Below are positions 7,203 through 15,730 of a stretch of DNA of 64,000 nt, one piece after another. The position numbers and the translations under genes were made by a program. The notes below the pieces were generated by a model. It did not search any database. It worked only from the letters and a program-made list of their open reading frames with translations, and was not told where the DNA came from. How positions within the stretch are numbered: the stretch's first letter is position 1; each line of letters starts with the position of its first letter. The stretch comes from Hirschia sp964342355 (GTDB taxonomy: Bacteria > Pseudomonadota > Alphaproteobacteria > Caulobacterales > Hyphomonadaceae). The stretch spans positions 1-64,000 of the forward strand of contig CAYFFG010000014.1 of the NCBI GenBank assembly GCA_964342355.1, in the 5' to 3' direction.

Positions 7203-8551
7203 CACCGTTCCGTATTGCGGATTTGAAAAAGTCACCCGCGTTCAGTTTCAAAGCTCTTGCAGCCTGCTTTTGCGCACTTGCCATGGTTGCAGGCTGTGCG
7301 TCCACTGATACACGCCCAACAACGCCAGTCTATAGTGGTAATGACCGTCCCGATCCTTCTCGTCCAGAGCGCCCTGACGAACCCACACCGCGCGAAGAAC
7401 CAGAGAAAACGCCGGAAACAGTTGAGGAACCAGAAATTGTCCTCGGCGAAGGCTCTACGCCTCGCCACTTGATGTCACGGACGATCGAGGCGCCAGCAGA
7501 GCTTAGCCATGTCGCCGTTTTATTACCTCTGACAAGCTCCAACCCAGCGGCGCGACGCGAAGCGGAAAGCATCCTCGCCGGCATCGAACTTGCCATGTTT
7601 GACGCTGAGATCGACAATGTTGTGTTGATGCCATTGGACACCAAAGGCCTGCCTGAAGAAGCTCGCAAGGTTGCGATTGAGGCGCTGCGCGATGGCGCTG
7701 ACGCAATCATTGGTCCTCTCTTTTCTCACAACATTCCAGCCGTCACCGAAGTGACTGAGCAATTTAACATCCCTGTTTTGTCATTCACCAATGATCTCAA
7801 CGCCGCCGGTCAAGGCGCGTATATGATGTCCATCCCGCTGGAAGAAGAGATAGCGCGGATCGTTGACTGGGCTGCGCTGGAAGGCGTGACACAATTTGCC
7901 ATGTTCGGACCAAATAATGCCTACGGTCGACGTGTCGAAAACGCATTGCGCTTTGAAGTTCAGCGACGCGGCGCATCCATCCTGCGCGTTGAAATGTATG
8001 ATCCAAGCATTGAAACACCGACTTATCAGGCTGAAGCGCTGGCAAAAGCGGTCAATATCGCAAACGAATTCACACCAGGCGAAGTGGCGGTTTTAATCCC
8101 CGAACATGGCGTGCGCTTGCGCGCTGTGGCACCGCTGCTGCCCTATTATGATGTGGACATCAACACGGTGAAACTGCTCGGGACGGGCCTTTGGAACACA
8201 TCAGATGTCTGGCGCGAACCAACCCTGAAAGGCGGCGCGTTCGCCACGCCTGACCCAAATTCTGTAAACGCCTTTAAAAATTCATTTGCTGCCACTTTTA
8301 AAGCGAACGCGAGCGACATGTCCGCCCTTGGATATGACGCCGCCCTGATGACGCTTGTCATGTTGAGCCAGGATGCGCTGAACAAAGCTTCACTAGAGCG
8401 CCGCGACGGATTTATTGGCACCAACGGTCTTTTCCGGTTCCGTGAAGACGGTTCAATAGAGCGTGGCCTTGCCGTGGTCCAGGTGACCGGCAATGGCGGC
8501 GTGAACGTTGTCGACCCTGCGAAATCTCAGTTTGCGCCTGACGCATTCTAA
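7196..8551 (+). CDS. Penicillin-binding protein activator, LpoA/YraM-like lipoprotein
   Basis: The product is 451 residues. The signal peptide ends CALAMVAGC with a good lipobox, followed by a Pro/Glu/Arg-rich linker of about 70 residues. A periplasmic-binding-protein (type 1) domain then starts at HVAVLLPLTSSNPAARREAE and continues through DGADAIIGPLFSHN and FAMFGPNNAYGRRV. This is the LpoA C-terminal architecture; LpoA activates class A penicillin-binding proteins from the outer membrane. ATG at 7196 has GGAG ten bases upstream, and a TTG at 7190 is too close to it. Back to back with rsmI, as in many alphaproteobacteria. Confidence 0.88.
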   Translation: MTSPFRIADLKKSPAFSFKALAACFCALAMVAGCASTDTRPTTPVYSGNDRPDPSRPERPDEPTPREEPEKTPETVEEPEIVLGEGSTPRHLMSRTIEAPAELSHVAVLLPLTSSNPAARREAESILAGIELAMFDAEIDNVVLMPLDTKGLPEEARKVAIEALRDGADAIIGPLFSHNIPAVTEVTEQFNIPVLSFTNDLNAAGQGAYMMSIPLEEEIARIVDWAALEGVTQFAMFGPNNAYGRRVENALRFEVQRRGASILRVEMYDPSIETPTYQAEALAKAVNIANEFTPGEVAVLIPEHGVRLRAVAPLLPYYDVDINTVKLLGTGLWNTSDVWREPTLKGGAFATPDPNSVNAFKNSFAATFKANASDMSALGYDAALMTLVMLSQDALNKASLERRDGFIGTNGLFRFREDGSIERGLAVVQVTGNGGVNVVDPAKSQFAPDAF

Positions 8552-8556
8552 CGAGG

Positions 8557-9729
8557 TTACTCCGCCAGTTTGCGCGCGATGTAATCAGCCAATAGCTGGC
8601 CTTCAGGGGTGAGCGACAAATCTGTGTCGCTCATCTGAAGTAATCCGTCCTCTTTGAGCTGAAGCGCATTTGCTTTGTTGATACTTCGCCCAGCCGGCTC
8701 CTCAAAGTCAGCTGTCGGCATGCCTTCAAGCAAGCGCATCCCCATAGCAATCCGCTCAAATGCTATGTCTTCATGGCTGAGTGTTTTCATAGTGGTTGAA
8801 CCATTGCCAGACGCCCCAATGGCTGCGGCATAATCCTGCGGCCGGCGTGCGGCGATAGTCTCATATCGCGCACCATCAAATGTCAGCCGACCATGTGCGC
8901 CCGGCCCAACTCCCACCCAGTCGCCTGATTTCCAATAGATTATATTATGCTGTGCTTGATGTTGATTGTTTCTGGCATGGTTGGAAATCTCGTACGCCGG
9001 ATACCCTGCCGATCGCATCACATCCTGGGTCAGATCATAAAGATCAGCACACGCATCTTCATCAGCCGGTCGCCAGGCGCCACGCTCAACAGCTTTGGCA
9101 AAGGCCGTGCGCTGTTCAATCGTCAGCTCATAAAGGGATAAATGGTCCGCACCCATACGTGTGATTTGCCCAAGATCTTCCTGCCAGTCTTCCTGGGTTT
9201 GTTTGGGCAGCGCATAGATAAAATCGAGCGACAGTGAAGCGAACAAGCCCCGAGCCGCATCAACAGCTGATAAAGCCTCGGCAACTGAATGATTGCGCCC
9301 CAGGAATGTCAGAGCCTCATCGCGTAGCGACTGAACACCCAACGAAAGCCGTGTGACGCCAGACGTTGAAATGTCTTGGAACCGATGCGCATCGTCCGGA
9401 TTGGCTTCCAATGAAACCTCAGCGTCTGCTTTAACGCCCCAAAGCTGATCAATGGCTTCTATAAGGCCGCCAATCTCCTTACCGCTTAAAAGCGAAGGGG
9501 TGCCGCCGCCAAAGAATATCGTGTCCACTTGACGCGCACCGGTCTTTGACCGCCAAAAAGCAAGATCGCGCTGAATAGCCGTAAGAAGGTCAGGATATGC
9601 GGCGGGTTTGGCGACATAGACATTGAAATCACAGTACGGGCATATTTTGGCGCAGTAAGGCCAGTGAACATAAATACCAAACCCACGATTTGGTTCAAAT
9701 ACCGGTGAAAATGTCGCCTTTGAAGTCAA
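8557..9729 (-). CDS. hemW: Radical SAM haem chaperone HemW
   Basis: The product is 390 residues. The radical-SAM cluster motif CAKICPYCDF (CxxxCxxC) is at residues 26-35, with FFGGGTPSLL and RLSLGVQSL following. Three cluster cysteines are present. The context, next to rdgB, is typical of HemW, a haem-trafficking relative of coproporphyrinogen dehydrogenase. The gene overlaps the rdgB stop by ATGA and ends 5 bp from the convergent LpoA-like gene. Confidence 0.93.
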   Translation of the reverse strand: MTSKATFSPVFEPNRGFGIYVHWPYCAKICPYCDFNVYVAKPAAYPDLLTAIQRDLAFWRSKTGARQVDTIFFGGGTPSLLSGKEIGGLIEAIDQLWGVKADAEVSLEANPDDAHRFQDISTSGVTRLSLGVQSLRDEALTFLGRNHSVAEALSAVDAARGLFASLSLDFIYALPKQTQEDWQEDLGQITRMGADHLSLYELTIEQRTAFAKAVERGAWRPADEDACADLYDLTQDVMRSAGYPAYEISNHARNNQHQAQHNIIYWKSGDWVGVGPGAHGRLTFDGARYETIAARRPQDYAAAIGASGNGSTTMKTLSHEDIAFERIAMGMRLLEGMPTADFEEPAGRSINKANALQLKEDGLLQMSDTDLSLTPEGQLLADYIARKLAE

Positions 9730-10346
9730 AGAAGAGCCGCTTTTAGCTTAGCGAACGCATCCGCTCTGTGACTCATAGCGTGCTTTTTATCCTGATCCAT
9801 TTCGCCAAATGTGATGTCTTCCCCTTCCGCGATGAAGACAGGGTCGTATCCAAACCCTTTGTCACCCCTTGGCGGCCAGACCAACTCACCCTCCACTTCC
9901 CCGCGAAACATCTCCGTGTGCCCATCCGGCCAGGCAAGGCACAAGACGCATACAAACTTCGCAGAACGGTCGTTAGATCCTGTCGCCTTAAGCGCAAGCT
10001 CTACCTTTTCCATCGCCAGATTAAAGTTCTTTTCAGGGCCGGCCCATCTGGCGGAATAAATGCCCGGATCACCCTCAAGCGCGCTGACAGCCAGTCCAGA
10101 GTCGTCCGCCAGCGCAGGCAAGTCAGCGGCCTGGGCGGACGCAAGCGCCTTTAATTTCGCATTCGCTTCAAACGTGCTGCCGGTTTCTTCAGGTTCGGGC
10201 AGGTTCAGTTCGCCGGCTGAAACAGGTTCGATGCCTAAAGGTGTCAGCAACGCCTTTAGTTCGCGCACTTTTCCCGGATTGTGTGTGGCGGCCACAAGAC
10301 GCCCGGGCGCCAGTTTTCGGCGCTCTTTAGATGATTGGCTGGTCAT
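9726..10346 (-). CDS. rdgB: dITP/XTP pyrophosphatase (RdgB/HAM1)
   Basis: RdgB removes non-canonical purine triphosphates from the nucleotide pool. The product is 206 residues. The N-terminal signature ATHNPGKVRELKALL, the loop ALADDSGLAVSAL, PGIYSARWAGPEKN and the C-terminal SHRADAFAKL are all present. A short Ser/Lys-rich extension precedes the core. It is coupled to hemW. In related genomes rph usually lies directly upstream; here three other genes intervene. Confidence 0.95.
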   Translation of the reverse strand: MTSQSSKERRKLAPGRLVAATHNPGKVRELKALLTPLGIEPVSAGELNLPEPEETGSTFEANAKLKALASAQAADLPALADDSGLAVSALEGDPGIYSARWAGPEKNFNLAMEKVELALKATGSNDRSAKFVCVLCLAWPDGHTEMFRGEVEGELVWPPRGDKGFGYDPVFIAEGEDITFGEMDQDKKHAMSHRADAFAKLKAALL

Positions 10347-10477
10347 TAGTGTCCCTTTAACGTCTGGCTATATTGTTTTTCGATAAAGAATGTGCGAAGA
10401 CGTTTTTAATTGTGTCTACATTGTGTTCATCTGTTTCGCCACCCCACGCTGAGCGAGACTAATACAGGTTATCGGCT

Positions 10478-11029
10478 TTGATAAAGATAAGCGCGCTGGG
10501 CAGAGGGTCTCTGTCATCTGTGTTGAAAATTTTTGTTGATCTGTCGTGGGTCATCGCCTGCGCCGCACTGGGATTCATCTGGCTTATTACCTTGATTTCC
10601 ATCGTGACAATTTTGAACGGCGGCGAATTTCAATCCGGACCGATCAGCGAGATTTCGATCACAGACGAGAGAAACCTGGTCGCATGGACACTTGGCGGCA
10701 CGATTGTCTGTATCGGCGTCATGATGATTTCCGCCCTTTTGCGAGGCGTTTTTGAAACCTTGGTGGAGGGTGATCCGTTTGTTCCAGAGAATGCGCAGCG
10801 ATTTAGAAAAATCGCGCTTGTTCTGGCCGTGCTCCAACTGTCCCGCATGTTGATCAACGTGCTGATTACAGCGGTGATGTCATTGTTTGAAAAAAATTCA
10901 GACAGCAATTTGACCTTTGAGTTGAACATAAACCTCACCAGCTGGGCGGTGGTAATGATCCTGGTGGTGCTGGCTCAGATCTTTGACGAAGGCGCACGCC
11001 TCCGTGAAGAACAGAAAATGACGATCTAG
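10478..11029 (+). CDS. DUF2975 family membrane protein
   Basis: The product is 183 residues with four hydrophobic segments, around residues 16-42, 66-88, 108-132 and 152-172. The pattern GTIVCIGVMMISALLRGVFE followed by DPFVPENAQRFRKIALVL is characteristic of DUF2975. The start is TTG; no ATG lies near the first helix. It is followed 24 bp later by a small HTH regulator, a pairing also known from Bacillus (YoaS-YozG). The function of the pair is not established. Confidence 0.8.
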   Translation: MIKISALGRGSLSSVLKIFVDLSWVIACAALGFIWLITLISIVTILNGGEFQSGPISEISITDERNLVAWTLGGTIVCIGVMMISALLRGVFETLVEGDPFVPENAQRFRKIALVLAVLQLSRMLINVLITAVMSLFEKNSDSNLTFELNINLTSWAVVMILVVLAQIFDEGARLREEQKMTI

Positions 11030-11053
11030 ACGAAATAGGCTTATACTTTTTCC

Positions 11054-11305
11054 ATGACGATTCGCGTAACTCTCGACAGGGTCCTTTTGGACCGACGCAT
11101 GTCTCTCACTGAGCTGGGAGATCGTGTCGGCATTACCCTTGCGAATTTGTCCATCCTCAAGACTGGCAAAGCCAAAGCTATTCGCTTTTCAACACTGGAA
11201 GCCTTGTGCAGAGAACTGGAATGTCAGCCCGGCGATATTCTCATCTGGGATGATGAATCAGATGCGGATGAGAACGGCGTCGATGTTCAAACAGCCGCCG
11301 AATAG
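11054..11305 (+). CDS. Small XRE/Cro-type HTH regulator (YozG-like)
   Basis: The product is 83 residues, nearly all one helix-turn-helix domain: RRMSLTELGDRVGITLANLS, then AIRFSTLEALCRELECQPGD and an acidic tail. The DILIW ending of the domain is typical of small XRE proteins paired with DUF2975 membrane proteins. It is probably coexpressed with the preceding gene. A membrane protein that controls a small DNA-binding protein is a reasonable but untested model. Confidence 0.85.
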   Translation: MTIRVTLDRVLLDRRMSLTELGDRVGITLANLSILKTGKAKAIRFSTLEALCRELECQPGDILIWDDESDADENGVDVQTAAE

Positions 11306-11440
11306 ATCTGCATAATTTACAAAATTTTTTGCACAAAACGCTCTAAAAGCCATCCTCTGCAAACTTTTGTTAAGCATGTCCGCGCAGATACTGATGTGAG
11401 ATTACGAAAACCTCGGCAATTTGCAGGACGAGACCCCTCT

Positions 11441-12430
11441 ATGTTGAAGCTCAACAAATCGACCCCCGCTGCGACGAACACAGTTGCTTCCCAGCCCAGC
11501 AATAACGCTTCAACTGCGTGGGTGGACTCACTGCCGTCATTGATACTGAACGCAGCTAAAGGTCAGTCTCCTGCCGATTTTGATGGCCCAGCAGAAGTCG
11601 CAACAGCGCTCAAGCAAGCCGCCCAGATGTTCGAGCTGCAGAAGAGCGCGTCAGAAAGCGCAAAAACCACCGGTTCAAACAGCATTTCAAGCGCCAAAGG
11701 CTCTATGCAAGGCGCTGCTGAAACTCTGCGCCGCATTGATGTGCGCGCCAACGAGATGACCGCATTGATTGACAATCTGAACGAAGGCTTCGCTCGGATG
11801 ACAGACAATGCAAACAACGCCGCATCTACGCTTAACCGCTGTGCCGAGCTTTCCGAAACAGGCGCTCGCGCGACTGAAACGACAACTGAACACATGCAAA
11901 ATGTTCAGTCATCTGTTGAATCCGCATCTGCACGCGTAGACAGTCTGGCCCGCGCATCCGGTCAGATCGGTGAGATCGTCGATACAATTTCTGAAATTGC
12001 TTCCCAAACCAACCTTCTGGCGCTGAACGCAACGATTGAAGCAGCGCGCGCCGGTGAAGCTGGACGCGGGTTTGCGGTTGTTGCCTCTGAGGTGAAAGAG
12101 CTTTCCACTCAGACAGCCAAAGCCACTGACGACATTCGTCAGCGCATCGAGGCGTTACAGTCCGAAGTGAACGCAATCCTCTCCGCAATGGAGGCTTCTG
12201 GCGAAGCCGTTGCTCAAGGTCGCGAAGCATGTGACCGCGCCACTGAAAACGTGCGCGCATCCGCATCTGAGATCCACAATGGCGCATCCATGACCGACCA
12301 GATCGCCCGCGCAATGGGCGAGCAACGTTCGTCTACAACCGAATTCTCAAATGGTGTGCTCGACATGGCGTCAAGCGCATCTGAAGCAAAGAACCTGCTC
12401 GACACTGCTCTGAGCACGCTGAAAAGCTAA
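11441..12430 (+). CDS. Soluble methyl-accepting chemotaxis-like receptor
   Basis: The product is 329 residues from the ATG at 11441. It has no signal peptide or membrane helix. The first 80 residues look unstructured and rich in Ala, Ser and Thr. The rest is a long Ala/Ser/Glu-rich coiled coil with the conserved signalling tip around residues 187-209 (QTNLLALNATIEAARAGE, then GRGFAVVASEVKEL). It could couple to a CheA/CheW array from the cytoplasm. No sensory domain such as PAS, globin or HAMP is seen, so its input is unknown. No che genes are in the window. Confidence 0.85.
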   Translation: MLKLNKSTPAATNTVASQPSNNASTAWVDSLPSLILNAAKGQSPADFDGPAEVATALKQAAQMFELQKSASESAKTTGSNSISSAKGSMQGAAETLRRIDVRANEMTALIDNLNEGFARMTDNANNAASTLNRCAELSETGARATETTTEHMQNVQSSVESASARVDSLARASGQIGEIVDTISEIASQTNLLALNATIEAARAGEAGRGFAVVASEVKELSTQTAKATDDIRQRIEALQSEVNAILSAMEASGEAVAQGREACDRATENVRASASEIHNGASMTDQIARAMGEQRSSTTEFSNGVLDMASSASEAKNLLDTALSTLKS

Positions 12431-12444
12431 TTCAACGAACAAAA

Positions 12445-12486
12445 GAAAACGCCAGCGACGATGCTTAATTCGTCGCTGGCGTTTTC
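12445..12486. terminator. Bidirectional intrinsic terminator
   Basis: GAAAACGCCAGCGACGA pairs over 17 bp without a mismatch with TCGTCGCTGGCGTTTTC across an 8-base loop. A run of T is available on either strand. It sits between the convergent MCP-like gene and rph and should stop transcription from both sides. Confidence 0.9.
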
Positions 12487-12506
12487 ATGCCCTCTTTGGG
12501 GAAGAT

Positions 12507-13238
12507 TTATGCGTTCTCGATCGCTGAGCGTTGGGCCGCAAACAACTCCGAGCAGCCTTTTTCAGACAAGTCGCATAACGCGTTAAATTCAGCGCGAGAG
12601 AAGGGGCGTTCTTCACCCGTCCCCTGGACTTCGATAATGCGATTATCAGACGCCATGACAAAGTTAGCATCTACCGCAGCATTTGAATCCTCTGCATAAT
12701 CCAGATCCAGAACAGGGATTTCTTCAAAAATCCCGCATGAGATCGCTGCTGCCTGCGCAATTACCGGATCAGATGTGATAACGCCCTCATCTTTAAGGTA
12801 TCGACACGCCAGCGCCATAGCGACAAACCCGCCTGTAATGGCAGCTGTCCGCGTCCCGCCATCTGCCTGAATCACATCACAGTCAATTGTCAGCTGGTTT
12901 TCACCTAACAAGGTGAGGTCCATGACCGAGCGCAGCGAACGACCGATCAAGCGCTGAATTTCCTGTGTACGGCCAGATTGTTTCCCGGCTGCCGCTTCAC
13001 GGCGTCCGCGTGTGTGCGTCGCGCGTGGTAGCATCCCGTACTCAGCCGTGACCCAGCCTTTTCCTGTGCCTTTCATCCAGCGCGGCACATCACCTGTCCA
13101 TGAGGCTGTACACAGCACATGCGTATTGCCGAATTTTGCCAGACATGACCCTTCCGCATAGCGTGTTACGCCGGTTTCCAGAGTAACTGTCCGCATGGCG
13201 TCCGGCATGCGTTTTGAAGGTCTGTGCGAATTGGTCAT
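12507..13238 (-). CDS. rph: Ribonuclease PH
   Basis: RNase PH is a phosphorolytic 3'-to-5' exoribonuclease that trims tRNA precursors. The 243-residue product is full length. It starts SHRPSKRMPDAMRTVTLE, with the core seen in RGRREAAAGKQSGRTQEIQR, DCDVIQADGGTRTAAITGG, and a C-terminal VQGTGEERPFSR. The start codon is intact immediately before the 100-N scaffold gap; the same first codons are repeated after it, so the gene is not broken. Confidence 0.96.
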   Translation of the reverse strand: MTNSHRPSKRMPDAMRTVTLETGVTRYAEGSCLAKFGNTHVLCTASWTGDVPRWMKGTGKGWVTAEYGMLPRATHTRGRREAAAGKQSGRTQEIQRLIGRSLRSVMDLTLLGENQLTIDCDVIQADGGTRTAAITGGFVAMALACRYLKDEGVITSDPVIAQAAAISCGIFEEIPVLDLDYAEDSNAAVDANFVMASDNRIIEVQGTGEERPFSRAEFNALCDLSEKGCSELFAAQRSAIENA

Positions 13239-13240
13239 AT
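13186..13240. repeat. 55-bp left flank of a scaffold gap (identical to 13341-13395)
   Basis: This stretch, the first codons of rph on the minus strand, is repeated base for base at 13341-13395 directly after a run of 100 N. Two contigs that overlap by 55 bases were placed end to end with a standard-size gap instead of being merged. Confidence 0.93.
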
Positions 13241-13340
13241 NNNNNNNNNNNNNNNNNNNNNNNNNNNNNNNNNNNNNNNNNNNNNNNNNNNNNNNNNNNN
13301 NNNNNNNNNNNNNNNNNNNNNNNNNNNNNNNNNNNNNNNN
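13241..13340. other. Assembly gap of exactly 100 N
   Basis: A run of exactly 100 N, the conventional length for a gap of unknown size, is flanked by identical 55-bp ends. The true sequence most likely has no gap here and only one copy of the 55 bp. The stretch 13239-13538, apart from the N, contains the second copy of the flank and the rph/hrcA divergent promoter region. Confidence 0.95.
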
Positions 13341-13395
13341 ACTGTCCGCATGGCGTCCGGCATGCGTTTTGAAGGTCTGTGCGAATTGGTCATAT
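13341..13395. repeat. 55-bp right flank of the scaffold gap
   Basis: Identical copy of 13186-13240. Downstream of it the sequence continues into the true upstream region of rph and on towards hrcA. Confidence 0.93.
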
Positions 13396-13538
13396 GCAAG
13401 CTCCCGGAGCGTTGGCTATTTTTATCAATTGGACCCTCGCGATACGCGAAGCATAGGCGATTTGGCAATGCCAATAGACGCAAACACGGTTGAATCAGAT
13501 TGCATCGCGTCGCGAGCACACCTAATTTCCAAAATGAG

Positions 13539-14648
13539 ATGAATCGCACTGGCTTGGACACACCTTCCCTTCTCGCGGCGATGGACGCGCGCTCCCGGGA
13601 GATTTTCCGTGAGATTGTGGACGCATATCTGGAATCTGGCGAACCTGTTGGCTCACGCACCATTGCGCGTCGCGGCGTAAACCTGTCTCCAGCATCCATC
13701 CGCAACGTGATGTCTGACCTTGCAGATATGGGATTGTTAGACAGTCCGCACATCAGCGCCGGACGCATGCCGACACATCAAGGCCTCCGCCTGTTTGTCG
13801 ATGGGCTTCTTGAAATGAAGCGACTCAAGCTGGAGGCAAGCGAGCGGCGGAAAATCCAGGCCCAACTGTCGCGCGCGCACGGACAAACGCCGCAAGATTT
13901 TCTAGGCGAAGCTTCAGAACTCTTGTCAGGACTTGTCGGCGGCGCCGGACTTGTCGCAGCGCCCAAAGCAGACGCATCGGTCAAACATGTCGAATTTGTC
14001 GCAGTCGGACCCAACCAGGCGCTGGCCATCATCGTTTCTGACGATGATGATGTCGAAAACCGCCTTTTAACCCTGCCTCCTGGCATTCCAATGTCGACTC
14101 TTCAGGAGGCCAGCAATTACCTCAACGCACGCATGAAGGGTCGAACCCTTGGCGAAGTTCGCGAACAGGTACTGGGAGAAATCAGGGAAAAGAAAGCACA
14201 ACTGGACAAACACGCCGCAGCTCTCGTCGAACAGGGCCTGGCGCACTGGACCGGCGAAGACCCTGTGCGCGGTCGATCACTAATCGTACGCGGGCGCGCC
14301 AATCTGTTGGCAGATGATCAGATCGCGGAAGATTTGGATAAAGTCCGCCAGCTGTTTTCTGATCTGGACAAAAAAGAAAGCCTTGCGCAATTACTGGACC
14401 GCGCACGCGAGGGCGACGGTGTTCGGCTGTTTATCGGATCAGAAAACCCACTTTTCAGTTTATCGGGTTCAAGCGTCGTTGTTGCGCCCTATATGAACAC
14501 GGAGCGCAAAGTGATAGGTGCGTTGGGCGTCATCGGACCCACGCGTCTGAACTATGCGCGCGTGATACCAATGGTTGATTATACGGCCCAGGTTGTCGGC
14601 AAACTGCTGGATGGCCGCAATCTGGAAGAGAAAGAGGACAAGCGATGA
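13539..14648 (+). CDS. hrcA: Heat-inducible transcription repressor HrcA
   Basis: HrcA represses chaperone operons by binding CIRCE elements. The product is 369 residues from the ATG at 13539. The N-terminal winged helix shows LESGEPVGSRTIARR and LSPASIRNVMSDLADMGLL; the C-terminal end has IGPTRLNYARVIPMVDYTA, the family signature. A TTG at 13500 would add 13 unusual residues and is less likely. No CIRCE repeat (TTAGCACTC-N9-GAGTGCTAA) is visible here or elsewhere in the window, so its targets lie elsewhere, probably groESL. It overlaps grpE by ATGA. Confidence 0.95.
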   Translation: MNRTGLDTPSLLAAMDARSREIFREIVDAYLESGEPVGSRTIARRGVNLSPASIRNVMSDLADMGLLDSPHISAGRMPTHQGLRLFVDGLLEMKRLKLEASERRKIQAQLSRAHGQTPQDFLGEASELLSGLVGGAGLVAAPKADASVKHVEFVAVGPNQALAIIVSDDDDVENRLLTLPPGIPMSTLQEASNYLNARMKGRTLGEVREQVLGEIREKKAQLDKHAAALVEQGLAHWTGEDPVRGRSLIVRGRANLLADDQIAEDLDKVRQLFSDLDKKESLAQLLDRAREGDGVRLFIGSENPLFSLSGSSVVVAPYMNTERKVIGALGVIGPTRLNYARVIPMVDYTAQVVGKLLDGRNLEEKEDKR

Positions 14649-15244
14649 GCGATACAACGGAAACGCCTGAAGAGAACATTGAAACTCAGGCCGCCGAAGA
14701 AACAGTTGTTGACGCACCACAAGACGACGACCCGCAAGCGCGCATTGCCGAACTGGAAGCAGAAAACGCCGCCATGAAGGACCAGCTGGTCCGTACGCTC
14801 GCCGACATGGACAATCTGCGTAAGCGCACAGCAAAAGAGACAGCTGACGCACGCGTTTATGCGATTGAGCGATTTGCTGGCGACCTGTTGCCTGTTTCAG
14901 ACAACATGTCTCGCGCCCTTGATGTTTTGTCAGAAGATGCCCGAGCAGAACTTTCAGAACCAGGAAAGAAACTGCTGGAAGGCGTGGAAATGACGCAAAA
15001 AGAGCTTCATGCCGCCCTTGCACGCAATGGCGTCACCTCAATTGACGCCGCGCCCGGCGCTGTCTTTGATCCGAACTTGCATCAGGCCGTCTCACAGATC
15101 CCATCTTCAGAGCCATCCGGCTCTGTCGCAGCAACGTTCCAGTCTGGCTGGAAAATCGGCGAACGCATCCTGCGCGCGGCTATGGTCGCCGTCAGCTCAG
15201 GCACACCAGCAGCACCGCAAGAATCTGAAAGCGCTGAAAGCTAA
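14645..15244 (+). CDS. grpE: Nucleotide exchange factor GrpE
   Basis: GrpE releases ADP from DnaK. The product is 199 residues with an acidic N-terminal tail, a long coiled coil (ARIAELEAENAAMKDQLV, then ADMDNLRKRTAKE) and a C-terminal beta domain with FDPNLHQAVSQ. It is translationally coupled to hrcA. The chaperone partners dnaK and dnaJ lie 8 kb away in a separate unit. Confidence 0.95.
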   Translation: MSDTTETPEENIETQAAEETVVDAPQDDDPQARIAELEAENAAMKDQLVRTLADMDNLRKRTAKETADARVYAIERFAGDLLPVSDNMSRALDVLSEDARAELSEPGKKLLEGVEMTQKELHAALARNGVTSIDAAPGAVFDPNLHQAVSQIPSSEPSGSVAATFQSGWKIGERILRAAMVAVSSGTPAAPQESESAES

Positions 15245-15261
15245 GATTTTCAGGATATGAT

Positions 15262-15294
15262 TTCAGGACGCAGTTTCTGCAATTGCGTCCTGAA
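15262..15294 (+). terminator. Hairpin after grpE
   Basis: TTCAGGACGCA pairs perfectly with TGCGTCCTGAA across an 11-base loop. It lies 17 bp after the grpE stop and directly abuts the stop of the convergent HxlR gene. A short T-run follows a few bases later (GGCTTTTTC). It probably ends the hrcA-grpE transcript. Confidence 0.65.
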
Positions 15295-15660
15295 TCAGGC
15301 TTTTTCATCTTCGATTGTCAGACCAATACCGGCTTGACGACGGATTGAGATATGTTCCCTGCCCCACTGACGTAATGTCTCCAGCACAGGCGACAATTCC
15401 TTGCCTTGTTCGGACAGAACATAGTCATACCGTGGCGGTCGGGTTTGGTATGCGCGCTTTTCCAGAATGCCGACTGCGACCAGACGTTTTAGACGCTGGG
15501 CCAATACGTGCCGAGTCACGCCAAGACTTTTCTGGAAATCGTCAAACCGTGAAACGCCCATAAAGCAATCACGGACGATAAGCAGCGTCCATCGGTCGCC
15601 TATGACAGCCGAGGCGCGTGCGATCGGGCACCAATCATCTGAAAGTTCGTCCCATTTCAT
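15295..15660 (-). CDS. HxlR/MarR-like transcriptional regulator
   Basis: The product is 121 residues with the HxlR winged helix: CPIARASAVIGDRWTLLIVRD (Cys at 11), then FDDFQKSLGVTRHVLAQRLK and a wing with RPPRYDYVLSEQGKEL. The cysteine near the start is the residue that senses oxidants or electrophiles in characterised members. It stands alone with no obvious divergent target gene. Confidence 0.88.
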   Translation of the reverse strand: MKWDELSDDWCPIARASAVIGDRWTLLIVRDCFMGVSRFDDFQKSLGVTRHVLAQRLKRLVAVGILEKRAYQTRPPRYDYVLSEQGKELSPVLETLRQWGREHISIRRQAGIGLTIEDEKA

Positions 15661-15730
15661 AGCGCTGGACTATACTTCGAAAAACATGGATTCGCTACGC
15701 GCGATTTGGAATCGGCAAGCAGAATAACAG

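Noticed and set aside
11563..12314. Minus-strand frames of 110 and 160 codons opposite the MCP-like gene
   Set aside because: They are shadows of the Ala/Ser/Glu-rich coiled coil and have no recognisable domain.
13395..13538. A CIRCE repeat before hrcA
   Set aside because: The TTAGCACTC-N9-GAGTGCTAA pattern is not present; only a short TTGGCA-TGCCAA repeat is seen.
13195..13768. Reading frames that run through the N gap
   Set aside because: They exist only because N is not a stop; the sequence there is a scaffold artefact.
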